From positions 39,659 through 103,658 of the forward strand of contig JBCNJP010000256.1 in NCBI GenBank assembly GCA_039602395.1: a DNA stretch of 64,000 nucleotides, in the 5' to 3' direction. The notes beneath the pieces are model-generated. The model saw nothing but the letters and a program-made list of their open reading frames with translations, was not told the origin of the DNA and did not search any database. This DNA is from Deinandra increscens subsp. villosa. Its lineage: Eukaryota; Streptophyta; Magnoliopsida; Asterales; Asteraceae. Below, one piece after another: positions 24,904 to 36,385 of the stretch. The translations under genes were made by a program, and so were the position numbers. Position 1 is the first letter of the stretch. Each line of letters begins with the position of its first letter.

Positions 24904-26425
24904 ACCCAAGAAGGTAGCAGATGCCTTGGAAGACAACAGCTAGGTAGAGGCAATGCAGGAAGAACTATTTCAGATCAACAAGCAAAAGGTTTGGGAATTG
25001 GTAGATCTGCCTGATGGAGCAGAACCAATTGGAACAAAGTGGGTTTTCAGAAACAAGAAAGATGATAGGGGAATTGTCATAAAGAACAAAGCAAGATTGG
25101 TTGTGCAAGGCTATGTACAGGAAGAAGGCATTGATTATGATGAAGTGTTTGCACCAGTAGCCAGGTTGGAAGCAATCAGAATCTTCTTAGCCTATGCTGC
25201 ATTCAAAGACTTCCAGGTGTTTCAAATGGATGTCAAAAGTGCTTTCCTGTATGGCCTCCTGGAACAAGAAGTATATGTCAACCAACCTCCTGGTTTTGAA
25301 GACCCTCACCATCCTAACAAAGTGTGCAAGCTAATCAAAGCTTTATATGGTCTCAAACAAGCACCTAGAACCTGGTATGAAACTCTTTCTAACTATCTTC
25401 TAGAGAATGGCTACAGGAGAGGGGCAATTGACAAAACACTTTTTGTTAAAACTGTTGGTAATGATATGTTGATGGTACAAATTTATGTTGATGATATTAT
25501 TTTTGGTTCCTCTAACATTGTTTTGTGCAAGGAGTTTGAAACTTTGATGTTGTCTAAATTTGAAATGAGTTCTATGGGAGAACTAACAATCTTCTTAGGG
25601 CTCCAAGTGAAGCAAACTGCAGATGGAATCTTTTTGAACCAATCAAAGTACATCCAAGACATGCTGAATAGATTTGACATGCTAACTTGCTCAAGTGCCA
25701 AAACTCCCATCTCCACTTCCCACAAGTTAACCAATGACTTAAGTGGCAAGCCAGTGGATGTACACTTGTACAGAGCTATGATAGGCTCACTGATGTATCT
25801 CACTGCTAGCAGACCTGACATCATGTTCAGTGTTTGCTTATGTGCGAGATATCAATCCGCACCAAAGGGGTCACATATGCTAGCTGTTAAGAGAATCTTC
25901 AAGTATCTGAAGGGGCAACCAAAACTGGGTTTGTGGTATCCCAAGAACTCTGATTTCTCCTTCATAGCATTCACAGACAGTGATTATGCTGGTTGTAACA
26001 TTGATAAGAAATCAACATCAGGTGGATGTCAATTCCTAAGTGAAAGACTTGTCTCTTGGCAATGCAAGAAGCAAACTTGTGTTTCCACTTCAACTCCAGA
26101 AGCTGAGTATATTGCCGCTTCAAGTTGTTGCAGCCAAGTCCTTTGGATCCAAAATCAGATGCTTGACTATGGGATCACATTCATGGAAACTCCTATTCTT
26201 GCAGACAACAACAGTGCCATCTCAATCATCAACAATCCAGTGAAGCACTCCAAGACCAAACACATTGACATAAGGTATCACTTTATTAGAGATTGTGCAG
26301 AAAAGCATTTAATCAAACTATTCAAAGTTCACACTGATCATTAATTGGCAGATCTGTTTACAAAAGCCTTTGATGAGGCAATATTTTTCTACCTCATTAC
26401 AGCCATTGGGATGATGAACTATGAA
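24904..26425 (+). pseudogene. Element C reverse transcriptase / RNase H (broken)
   Basis: RT motifs: PIGTKWVFRNKKD, ARLVVQGYVQEEGIDYDEVF, FQMDVKSAFLYG, ALYGLKQAPRTWYE and the catalytic YVDDIIFGS (YVDD at 25484-25495). RNase H: DSDYAGCNIDKKSTSGG, STPEAEYIAAS, DNNSAISIINNP and HSKTKHIDIRYHFIRD. A TAG near 24942 replaces the tryptophan of the conserved S-W-V-E-A-M motif upstream of RT. A TAA at 26342 precedes the usual LADLFTKAF ending. Otherwise 463 codons are open. Confidence 0.95.
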
Positions 26426-26445
26426 TAAGACTATTCACAACTTTA

Positions 26446-26580
26446 ATAAAAGAGAGGCATGGGCTCAAGAGCCCGTCTCTTGATACAAAAAGAAAAGGAA
26501 AATGAAAATCTCTCGTGTTAATTAGACAACATTTCAGTTCATAGTCCGTAACTGCTGTTAAAACTATGATTAATTAACAC
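26446..26580 (+). other. Element C post-pol hairpins
   Basis: Hairpin 1: GGGCTC-AA-GAGCCC (26461-26474) inside a wider imperfect AGAG/CTCT stem. Hairpin 2: GTGTTAATTA (26515-26524) pairs exactly with TAATTAACAC (26571-26580), with an inner CATAGT/ACTATG stem. Both lie directly after pol. Confidence 0.65.
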
Positions 26581-26599
26581 AAATTTTCAAAAATCATGT

Positions 26600-26870
26600 A
26601 TTTTGGATTTCCGGTTCAGGTTCAACCTGAGAAAACAACTTTTGAAATTCACCGGGTGAACTTTAACCGGAAAAATGCTTTAAATATGATGTGGAAATTT
26701 ATTTTGAAAACAATTCTTCCAAGCGGAAAATTTGTCCGCTTGATGTTCAGACGGAAGAAATTTAGTTTTTAAAATAAAGGAGAAAATGGGTTCCGCCTGA
26801 ACTTCTGGGTCAGCAAAGTTAAAGTCTCATTCAATTACCCGGAAGGCACAATTTTCTAAGCGGATATACA
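26600..26870 (+). repeat. Element C motif cluster downstream of pol
   Basis: At least eight variants of the C motif occur: TTCCGGTTCAGG, GTTCAACCTGA, CCGGGTGAAC, TTTAACCGGAA, AAGCGGAAAA, GTCCGCTTGA and GTTCAGACGGAA. These match those in the LTR and in coding linkers. Confidence 0.65.
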
Positions 26871-27174
26871 TTTATTTACCCATTAAGTTTTTAACTGTTG
26901 AAAATCCGAGGTTTCAGTAAATTTACTTTTGGATAAAGACATGCTTTAACCAGTTGTACCGTATAACTCATAAAGCATCTGTCCCATCAGTTACTGAACC
27001 GTCTGTTTCAATTCTCTCTCCTCCACGTCATCACCGAAAAGGTAAAAAGCCCTAATTTACCGTCATTTTCCCCATTTCTCTCAACCCCACTCAGCAATTA
27101 CTCCCAAATTTCTCTCAAACCCTCTCCGATAAACTTCCAATTAACCTTCAATACTCTCCAAACCTGTATCAACA

Positions 27175-30100
27175 ATGGCTCCCAAAGCAAAGGCGAGTGG
27201 CAAGAAGCCAATCGGTGATTCCAAGTTCCCTGTAGAACATAACTTGGTGGCGTACCTAGAACCACCAAGCAAAACTGACATCTACAACGGCATGATAGAC
27301 TTCATCAAAAGATCTCATCGTCATCATGCGCTCACTGTTGAAGCCGAAATTTTCGAAGAAGTGATGGAAGACTTTTGGTTTCATGCCAGGGTTACCAAAG
27401 GCGAAAATGGTAGTGACAAAATTGTGTCAACCGTTCAGGGGAAAGAAGTAGAAATTGATGAAGCAAAAGTGCGAAAATTGTTGAAGTTAAGGGATGAAGG
27501 TGGATATGAAGTGGTTGATCACATGAAGTATCTCCGCTTGTTCAGAGATATTGGATACGGTGGTTCCCTGCAAAGCAAACCCATCAGGAAAGGGCAGTTA
27601 CTATACAAATGGAGATTCCTGGCTCATACAATTTTGGTGTGTCTGTCTCCTAAGAAGGGTGGATTTGACGAGCTTGCAAGTGAACAGGCTTTCGCCTTCT
27701 ATGACGAGCTTTCCAACATTCATTCTGAATATATCTACTGGTACCCTAGATTTTTAACTTACATTCTCAAAGAAGAGTACCCCCAAATCGTCTGTCTTGG
27801 TATAATTTTGCACCAAAAACTTCTTCATGAGAAAACGTTTTCAAACCTTGCTTTAAACAAGACTGCATTTCTTGGAAGGGACACTGACTATCCCTTACCA
27901 TTTCCAAGGTTGTTTCCAGATGAACCTGCTACTGTATAGGTTCAACCGGAAACTGTAGCAGCAAACGAGCCCCAAGCTCAAGATGACAGAGCTATAGACC
28001 CAATAACCTCCGATCCCACATCTGTCCCAGCTTCCTCTACTATCAAAACTTATCAATCCAAAAAGAGGAAAGCTCCCACAAACACTACCACTGCCACCTC
28101 CTCATCAAACTCACCTCCTTTCATATTCAAAAGGCAGAGAAAAGTGGTCACTAGGTCTCCTCCACCTAGTACCACCAACCAACCCGAAGCATCTAACCCC
28201 ATCCAAGGCAAAAAGCCTAAACGGAAACTGGTCAAATTGGAATTTTCTCTTAGGGATGAACCTTCATTTGAGGGGGAGTCATTAGAAGCAGGTGTACCTT
28301 TCCCATCTGAACATTTTTCACCCCTACAACCCCTGTCACCTAGGAGTGACAGTGCTCTCAATCTTGGCTTAGATGAAGGTGTTATTAACTCACCTACCTC
28401 ATTACATGAGAACATCCTGATAGGCCAGGACCCTATAGCACTGTACCCCCACTCCTCACCAGAGGTGAATCTCAGGAGTCAAGAAGAGATTCATGCAAAA
28501 AGGGCTGCTGCTGCACAAGGATCCCCACTGGATCTTGGTGTCAGCAGTAACATCAATAAGACCCAATTTGCGGCAATCTTCTCTGAATCAGCACCTAGAA
28601 GTCCTTTATTGGAACCAAGGGTTGCTGAAACAGATGAAGAGAATCCTAGGTGCCAAGAAGCCGTGGGTACCACTACTGATCAATCTAGGATTGATAGCTT
28701 GGTTTTGTCCAAGGATTCTGGTAAAAAGCCAGTTGAGGACAGTTATACACTACCCGAATTGACGAAACTGTACCTTTCTCTCCAAGCACGGGTTGATACT
28801 TTGAATGCAACTGTTGCTCATTTGGTGCAAGCTGATCCTATTCAAACTGAAGCAGGTCCTTCAAACCCTATCAGAGAAGCTGTTATTGCTGATGAAGCTG
28901 ATACTGTCAAATTGGGGGAGAAGATGCCCTCAAGGCCCGTTATAACATAATTGAAGAAGTTGAGAGGATACCGGCTGAAGTTAGAGCCACAGCTTGTCAA
29001 AGAATTGGTGTAAACCCCTTCACTGTTGAAGAAAGTTGGGTGAACATGAAATGCAGTTAACTGATTGCTATTTCTCCTTTTGCGGACCCCAACCTCACTG
29101 TGCTTGTACAGTCAACCATGCTGATTGCTGGTGCTCTCCCTGAGCACATCAACATGATCACGACACTCCTCAAAGATGTCATTTTTCCGGCTGAAAGAGC
29201 CAGTGATCAAGTGGTAGGAAATATTGCCTCCACCAGCAAGGCGGCAATTGATGTTAAAGAAAGCACTGCAACTGTTGCAGTTGCTACAATGACTGAAGGT
29301 GGAGACGAAAATTTGATAGGTAAAGAAGAAGGCACAGAGGTGCTGGAGATTGCTGATAAAGAACCTGAAGTCACCCAACCTCCGGTGGTGACTGAAGGAC
29401 AAATTCTTATTCAAGCGGAAGTTCAACCGAAACTTCAACCGAAAGTTCAAGTGGAAGCTGAGCTGAGTGTTCAACCGGAAAATTCAACCAGAAGAGCAAG
29501 GAAGTAAAGGAGCAGAGGATATAGCAACAACTCTGATAGCTTTAAGGAGCACTGAGCCAGTTCAAACTGAAGAACCTGTTCAAGCTGACATTGCTAAAAC
29601 TATTCAACAGGTGACTCAAACTCCTGAAGCTGAGGCTATAGTGAAGATGGTAGAAGATGCCAAAAGGGCAGCAGAAGATGAGAGGCTAGCCAAAGAACTA
29701 CAAGAGGAATATGATCTGTACCTGCAAAACAGTGTATTTGAGAACTTACTTGAAGAGGCAAAGACTAGGTCTTTCAACTGGAGACTAAAGGATCATGATT
29801 TGGATGCAGTGACTGAAACCGATAGGCAGAGGTTGATTTCGATTGCCTCTCAATTTCCTACTAGGTTGACAAATAATGATGAGAATTACATCCTACTGCA
29901 AAAGATACAAAGGGCTCTTGTGGTTAGAAATTTGAAGACAGAGGAAGAGGTAGCTCAGATGCAAGTTAGGGGACTTTGCAGCTTGATAGATTCAATTTTT
30001 TATGAACTTAAAGGAGAAATTGTTGCTGTCAATCCTAACTTGGTGATGCCTTCACCTTCAGAGCTCATCTCAGGTACAACAACTATAAATGTTAAACCTG

Positions 30101-31104
30101 AATTTTCTGACATTGCAGATGTACAACCTCCACCTTCCTTCACTCATAACCCAAACCCAATGCCTACAACAGTTCCATCTATCTTACAGTCACTTGCCAT
30201 CACACCCTACAAACCTCCCTCCATCTCCAAGAAAGTTGCCATCAAACTCGCCAATCCCAAGTACAGAACAAATAATTTTACTCGCATAGTTCCCCTCAGG
30301 AAGAAGCCTCCACCTACCATGGATTTCTCTGATATCTTCCCACCTACTCCACCTTCAAGCCCTACACCAGAAGCTGATAGACCACCAACACAAACTTCCC
30401 TACCTCCACTCACCATCAATGAACCTTCTACCACCATCACCAAACCTACTGAAGCCCAAACTGGCCCTTCTTCATCTTACAAAGGCAAGAGACCTGTTGT
30501 GCCAGAATCTAAAATTGATTCTGATGAAGAAAGGTTGATAAGAAAAAGGAAAATGATGCATGCCAAGAACAAAAGAGATCAAAGGCAGAAAAGAAAAGCT
30601 CCACCCAGAAAGAGACAAATTGTGGGTTGGACAGTGGATGAAGCCACCTTTGATTTCATTTTCAAAATGGCAAATGGCTCAACTCAAGTGGTAAACGTTC
30701 ACAAGGCCACTACATATCTTACTTTGCTGCAAATGACAGACATCATTCTAAAGCTTTGAGAAAGTCTGAGTTCCTCAAGAGCTGAGCACATGTTGAGGCT
30801 TGTCATTGAGCCAACTATGCTGGAATGCAGAGTGTTCTACAGAAGAAACTTAGATGATGATTCAGCAGAAGAAGAAGAAGAAGAGCCTGCAAGTGAAATA
30901 AAGTTTATCATTTGGGAAGAGGAGGAAAAGCTCTTTTATGTTCACAGAGCTGATGGCACCTTCACAATTGATGAGTCCATTTCTGTTCAAGAAGAATGGA
31001 GTGAAATGGACTGGGAATCTTTAAAGCATGTGAAGGTGACCAAAACAAACTCAAAAGAGCTGTCTCAAAACCTTGATGCCAAAATCAGAACCACGGACAA
31101 GTAG
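27175..31104 (+). pseudogene. Element C extra 3' ORF (Sirevirus-type, broken)
   Basis: It starts MAPKAKASGKKPIGDSKFPV after a CT-rich leader. The N-terminal domain (about 250 residues: EHNLVAYLEPPS, VMEDFWFHARV, KVRKLLKLRDEGGYE, KWRFLAHTILVCLS) matches the D extra ORF. A TAG at 27937-27939 is in frame with the following Pro/Ser-rich part (to 28950). Frame changes follow, then acidic coiled coils, a Pro-rich linker (about 30100-30480) and a basic stretch. The C-terminal module VGWTVDEATFDFIFKMANGS is probably followed by a second copy near 30900 (FIIWEEEEKLFYVHRADG). A TGA at 30757 splits them. Extra ORFs after pol in Sireviruses are often called envelope-like; no signal peptide or clear membrane segment is seen here. 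Function unknown. Confidence 0.75.
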
Positions 31105-31175
31105 GATAAGGAGAAGAAGATTTTTGGGTACAAGTCAATTTTTGAAGATAAACATTGGAATTTGTCAGCATCAGC

Positions 31176-31187
31176 TTAGGGGGAGAT
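31176..31187 (+). promoter_or_regulatory. Element C polypurine tract
   Basis: TTAGGGGGAGAT directly before the 3' LTR, the plus-strand primer. Confidence 0.85.
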
Positions 31188-31874
31188 TGTAAGGAATATT
31201 ACGCTTGGAAGATTTCCGGCTGAATGCCAATTTTGTTATGTTTCGGCTGAAGTTGAAGTTGAAGCGAAATTCTCACTTCAAGCGGAACTGCAGTTCAAGC
31301 GGAAAGAAGCAGTTTTGTCTTTTAGCGAATATTCCGGGTGAACTCGATTATCCACTAGATAATGAGTTCAACCGGACTTTTCCTGAGATGTCTTTCCAGC
31401 AAGTCCAATCCTGCAAAAGCTTCTCGTATGCTTCTATATCTGATTCAAGCCGCTCTCCTAAAGTAGTATGTTGCTGCAAACACGCAAGATATTCCAATTG
31501 CCGATGTTTATTCTTTGGTAGTTTGTATTTGACTTTTTAGTTTACGGTCTAGATTAGATCGCATGAGATCAATGGCTGTGATTGATCTCATCAGCATTAT
31601 ATATAGCTTAGTTAGCTCTTAGTTTACACACAGTTGTCATCATCGTTGTTATCAGTTCTTGAACAACTTGTAATAGTGTAGCTTTGAGTTAATGCAAATA
31701 GTGCCGAGTATTTGATACTTTGTTGTTACTATAATTCTGAAAATCAAGCATTTACATTATACACAAGAACTAAATATCGCTTAAGTAAAGTGAAATATAA
31801 CTTTAATTCTGCAGGATTATATTTGCAAGTAAAGGGCTTTGTTTTAGTTTAATTCTAACTTTTACGATCCTACA
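31188..31874 (+). repeat. Element C 3' LTR
   Basis: 687 bp, a near-identical partner of the 5' LTR, followed by the target duplication ATATG. Confidence 0.95.
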
Positions 31875-31879
31875 ATATG

Positions 31880-32045
31880 AAAATTGCATGTTTACCTATT
31901 AACGAGTAATGAATTGATAAAGGGTAGGGTTTATATGAATGATACACGTATTGATAATGAAATAAATACATGTTTTATAAGAAGGATAATTGAAATACAT
32001 GATATCAAAATGAAATATGTGTTTAGAAGTTGATATGATAGAAAT
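31880..32045 (+). repeat. G LTR segment between insertions C and D
   Basis: This 166-bp AT-rich piece continues the G LTR. Its last five bases (GAAAT) are the left target duplication of D. Confidence 0.75.
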
Positions 32046-32516
32046 TGTAGAGACCATATTTATGAGGCTTTTGCATTAGAAATACTTGTGGGCTAGTTCT
32101 AATTGTAATTGGGCTAGTTCTAATTGTAATTGGGCTAAGTTGTTTATGGGTTATTAGTGGGTTTTGAGTCCGGTCGAATATATGCCATGTGGGCCGAATT
32201 ATTTTGCTTGATTAACAAGTTTAGGCTTTCCTATATAAGGTTAGCTAATCTAGGTGTTTAGGGTTGTTGGTTTTATAGGGTTTCGTGGGTGTGTTTTGCG
32301 GATTCAAGTGTGTACCGAATTCACTTTGTGAATTCATCATTCTCAAGTGCAGTAATCAAATATTCTTCAAGCAGTTACAATCAGTTGGTGTTTAATTTTA
32401 ATTGTTCTTTTGTTTGACATACTTTTCGACTCAATCTTGAATCACCTCTAGTCACCGGATTCCGCACGGTGACTATAGGAATTGATATCGCGTGAGGGGC
32501 TTAACTGATCCTTACA
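32046..32516 (+). repeat. Element D 5' LTR
   Basis: It runs TGTAGAGACCATATTTATG ... CTGATCCTTACA, with a TATA-like CTATATAAGG near 32232. Confidence 0.95.
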
Positions 32517-32517
32517 A

Positions 32518-32531
32518 TTGGTATCAGAGCC
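32518..32531 (+). promoter_or_regulatory. Element D primer-binding site
   Basis: TTGGTATCAGAGCC next to the 5' LTR matches initiator tRNA-Met. Confidence 0.95.
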
Positions 32532-32697
32532 AAGAAACGCAAGTTTCGAGGCTCTCGCGATATCGGATTCAGGTTTTTGGTAACTAACGGTTTGAGTGTT
32601 TTTTGTGATTTTCAGCATTTAGCACAAGTCAGACGTCTTTTGCAGGTTTAGAATAAAAAACAGAAGCTTTCGAGACCCTGTGTTCGTGAGTTGAAGA

Positions 32698-33095
32698 CTT
32701 TTCGATCCATTCAAGACTTTTCGATCAGACATTCTGATCGAAAACCCTCATCTGTTGCTCACCTTTGATCGAGAAAGACCCTTAGTGTCTTTTCGATCAG
32801 TCGTCCCTCAGTCGAAAAGTCCCATATTGAGACTTTTCGATCAGCTGATCATAATCGAGAAGTCCCATCTTGCGACTTCTCGATCAGAAATTTCAATCGA
32901 AAAGTACCCAGTAACTTTCCGATCGACGGCACATCGCAATCGGAAAGTCCCATTCAAGACTTTTCGATCAAATCCCCTTTTCGATCCAACCCTGTGCGAT
33001 CGAAAACCCTTTTTGATCCAACCCTGTTTGATCGGAAACCCCTTTTAGATCCAAACCTTTTGTGACCGGAAAGTACTTTTCGACTCAACCGAAAA
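32698..33095 (+). repeat. Element D leader array of TTTTCGATC / GATCGAAAA
   Basis: About 18 copies of TTTTCGATC, CTTCTCGATC or the complement GATCGAAAA occur at irregular spacing in both orientations. Opposed copies form TTTTCGATCGAAAA-type palindromes. The array lies between primer site and gag start and recurs at 41600-41910. Confidence 0.85.
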
Positions 33096-33103
33096 CCCTT
33101 CCA

Positions 33104-36100
33104 ATGGCTTTTGACATGGCTAATCTTTCTTCTGCTACTCTAGAAATGGATGCCCAAGTCGGTACCGCAACAAGACCACCAAGATTGACCTCAGGAAAAA
33201 ACTTCATGAGATGGAAGTACAGGTTCGTCAACTATGCTAACTAAAATGATCCCAAGATTATGAGATCAACTGAAGCTGGAGATTATGTTCCAAAGACTCA
33301 AGCTACTGGTGAACCTGATGTGATAAAAGAGAAGCATGAATGGTCAGACACCGATTGGGACAAGGTGGAAAAGGATAGGAAGGCTCTTGCTGCATTGACT
33401 ATGGCACTCTTACCTGAGGTTGCCGAAGCCTTCAAGGAGTACAAGTCTGCTAAAACTTTGTGGGATGCTCTAGTTGATGCATATGAAGGAAACTCAGATA
33501 TGAGGGAGTCAAGGAAAGAGACCCTTAGAGAGCAATTTAATGACTTCAACTACGTACATGGTGAAAATATAGAAACTCAATTGCAAAGGTTCATCAAGAT
33601 CGTCACAGCAATGAAAGAAGCTGATGTGACATACACTCAAATGGAAGTCAACAAGAAGCTGATTAGTTCTTTGCCCCCCAACTGGGATAGCACAGTGGAG
33701 GTAATGGAAGGAGTCCTGGACTTGAACATAGCAACCCTTAGCTCACTCATGTCTACAATTCGAGCTTATGAAGAAAAGAAACTCAAGAGGGCAAGAAAAC
33801 AGGGAGTTGGAGCAGCTGCCAAACAAGTGAATCAAGCCTTTATTTCGCAGCCCAGTGTTCCAGTGACTCAAACGGTTGATCTGACATCAAGCCCACTAGC
33901 TTATATTTCTCAAGCTGCTAGTGGATCCAGTTCTTCAAATGGCTCTAACTTGGTTACATTGGATGTTAACACCTTAGCTAAAGATTCTTGTTTTGCCTTG
34001 GGAGTAGGAATAATGAGTTGTTATCAAGCTTTGGTTGCAGGTACTTTACTTCCAAATGACCTGTCCCATGAGGATGTGAATCAGGTGAACCCAGATGACC
34101 TTGAAAAGATGGACATATCTTATCAAATGGGAATGTCCGCTCTGAGAGCCAAGCAGTATATGGCAAGAACTGGGACCAAAACCTGGATTGATGGCAAAGG
34201 GGATCTTTCAACAAAGCCAATCTGTGATGCTTCAACTGTAATGAATATGGTCACTATGCCAGAGAGTGCACCAAGCCTAAAGTTGAAAGAGGTGTTAAAG
34301 GTGATGAAAAACAGAATGTCAAGAAAAGGGAGGTACGAGCTGATGATAAAGCACTTGTTGTTCAAAGCACCCCTGGAGGTTATGACTGGTCTACTCAGGT
34401 TGATGATCTCAGTCTAAGTCTTACACACATTGCTATGTTAGCTGAGGAAGAAGCAGAGAGAGAAGCACTGGAGATGAACCAACATGCATTCATGGTGAAT
34501 ACTGGTCCAGGGCCTGAAGTCAACTCTAGCAACACACAGGTATGCAACTGTTCTTGTTCTCATTGTGTGGAGGTATTTAATGCTTACAAAGAATATGATT
34601 CTAAATTTTATTATGAATCCCAAAACTGTGAACGCGCCACTAGAGAATCAAATAATTTCAAAGATATGGCTAAAGTAAATAGGGAAAAGTATGAAGCAGC
34701 TAAGCTTGATGTGACAAACCTTGACAATCAATTAAGTGACACTAGAGTTTTGCTGAGAGTTGCTAACACAAAAGTTGAAAAACTAACAAAAGAGGTAGAA
34801 GAATTGAGAGATTAACTTGCTAAATCTCAAAATAAGATATACGCTAATAATAAGATTCAATCAAAAATGCTGGAAGCAAGATCTCTTTTCTATAACTCTG
34901 ATGTTAGGATGAAGTATGTTCAGCAAAATTCAGGTCTTGGTTTTGGGGATGATATAAAAGAAGAGACATCAACTCACACTGTGCCCATGCCCCATATGCA
35001 TGAAATGATTTCTGAACATACACCATCAAAGGGGAAAATAGATTCTTTAGCCGATATAGACAAAAGACTTTCTGAATGCCCTATAAAAATCTCATCTCCT
35101 ACTTCTAACTCCACTAACACTTCTACTTCTTGTGCAGATGTAGTTAGCAGTAATGGAAGTGAAAAGGCAGAAACCTCAAGTCTTTCAAGTCAAGAGTCTT
35201 TTGAAAAATTTGACTGGAATAAAAATGGTTTTCCTATTGATGGTTCCAAACTTAAATTTGCTGAGTCTGATGTCTTTGATAAAACTTCTTTGTGTGATAA
35301 AGTTACTAAACCTCTAAGATATGTGAAAATTTTGAGAAGGGGTAAGGGACCACAGGTTGCTGGTTCCAAACCAATTAATTCTAATTTGCATAAGTCTGAC
35401 GTTGGCATGAATTTAAATGCTTCTGTGTGTGATAATGTGAAGGTGAATGCTAATGTGAATGTTTGTGATGCTAAGAATATGCAGAATGTGCAGGTGGACA
35501 GGCCACACGATCTTATCCCATATCCTGAGGTAAACTCAGTGTATGACCAGTTTGTGCCGGTACAGCGGGAGTATGTGTTAACAACTAGGCCCAAAGGCAA
35601 AGTTTGTTGGATTCATAAAAATGATAAACCTTCTTGGATATCCACAGGAAAGATCTATTCAGAAACTCCCGCTTACCTAAAGAAGCAGACTTGCCATGTG
35701 TGTGGAAATCCCGGACATGTGGCAAGAAATTGCTTACATAGGCCATATGAACCCTACTTTCCCAAAACTCGCTTTAAAAATAATCATGGGCAATCATATG
35801 GCGGCACAAACAACAAACCTGTCCCTGAAAAGGTAAATACCAAGCTGAAAGTACCAACAGGTCCAAAGGCACCCAAAGTGACCAAAAAGTCTACACCTTA
35901 CAAACAAAAGGTGCAGAACAGTGTGCCTCTTAGACCTAAGGCACAAGGTGAGAAGAAGAAGCATGCTTCTCAACCAAAGGGACAGAAAACCAAACTGACC
36001 CAAAAATCTCTTGGCAGCCACAAAACTGATTCTCAAAAACATAATAAACCTGTTAAAAAATCAGTAATTGTGTCTGAACCTGTTTTGCATGATAAACATT

Positions 36101-36291
36101 TTTCTCATGACAACTGGAATGTTAAAAAGAAGGTGAACCAAGAGTATGTTCCCAAAGGAGTGTATAAAAAATACTCTAAACAATTTGATGAAGCTAAACC
36201 GACAAAAACAAATGTTTATCAAATTCCTTCAAAAAGAAAACAGGTTCACAACAAAGCAAAGGAGATGCATACATCACAGTTGCACAACTAA
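33104..36291 (+). pseudogene. Element D gag (broken)
   Basis: It starts MAFDMANLSSATLEMDAQVG. A TAA at 33242-33244 is in frame with the continuation. The gag core is seen in EYKSAKTLWDALVDAYEGNS and EQFNDFNYVHGENIETQLQRF. A frameshift before 34228 moves the first CCHC knuckle (CFNCNEYGHYAREC, 34228-34269) into another frame. A coiled coil ends at an in-frame TAA (34813-34815). The same frame resumes at 34867 and includes the second knuckle CHVCGNPGHVARNC (35692-35733) and a Lys/Pro-rich tail. It is the same layout as C gag but highly diverged. Confidence 0.85.
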
Positions 36292-36385
36292 ACCATCATC
36301 ATCTTTTAAGCCATACAACTGTAGCCCTACTTCACCCAGTCTTAAAAAGGTCTGGGTACCTAAATCTAACTAACTTCTCCTATGA

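Larger units (their letters stand above)
19162..31874 (+). mobile_element. Element C: Sirevirus-type copia retrotransposon, 12.7 kb
   Basis: The LTRs 19162-19847 and 31188-31874 begin TGTAAGGAATATT and end ACGATCCTACA. The target duplication ATATG is at 19157-19161 and 31875-31879. Order: primer site, gag with two CCHC knuckles, protease, integrase, RT, RNase H, structured spacer, long extra ORF, polypurine tract. By eye the LTRs differ at about 20 sites, mostly transitions (roughly 97% identity). All ORFs carry stops or frameshifts, so this copy is inactive. Confidence 0.95.
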
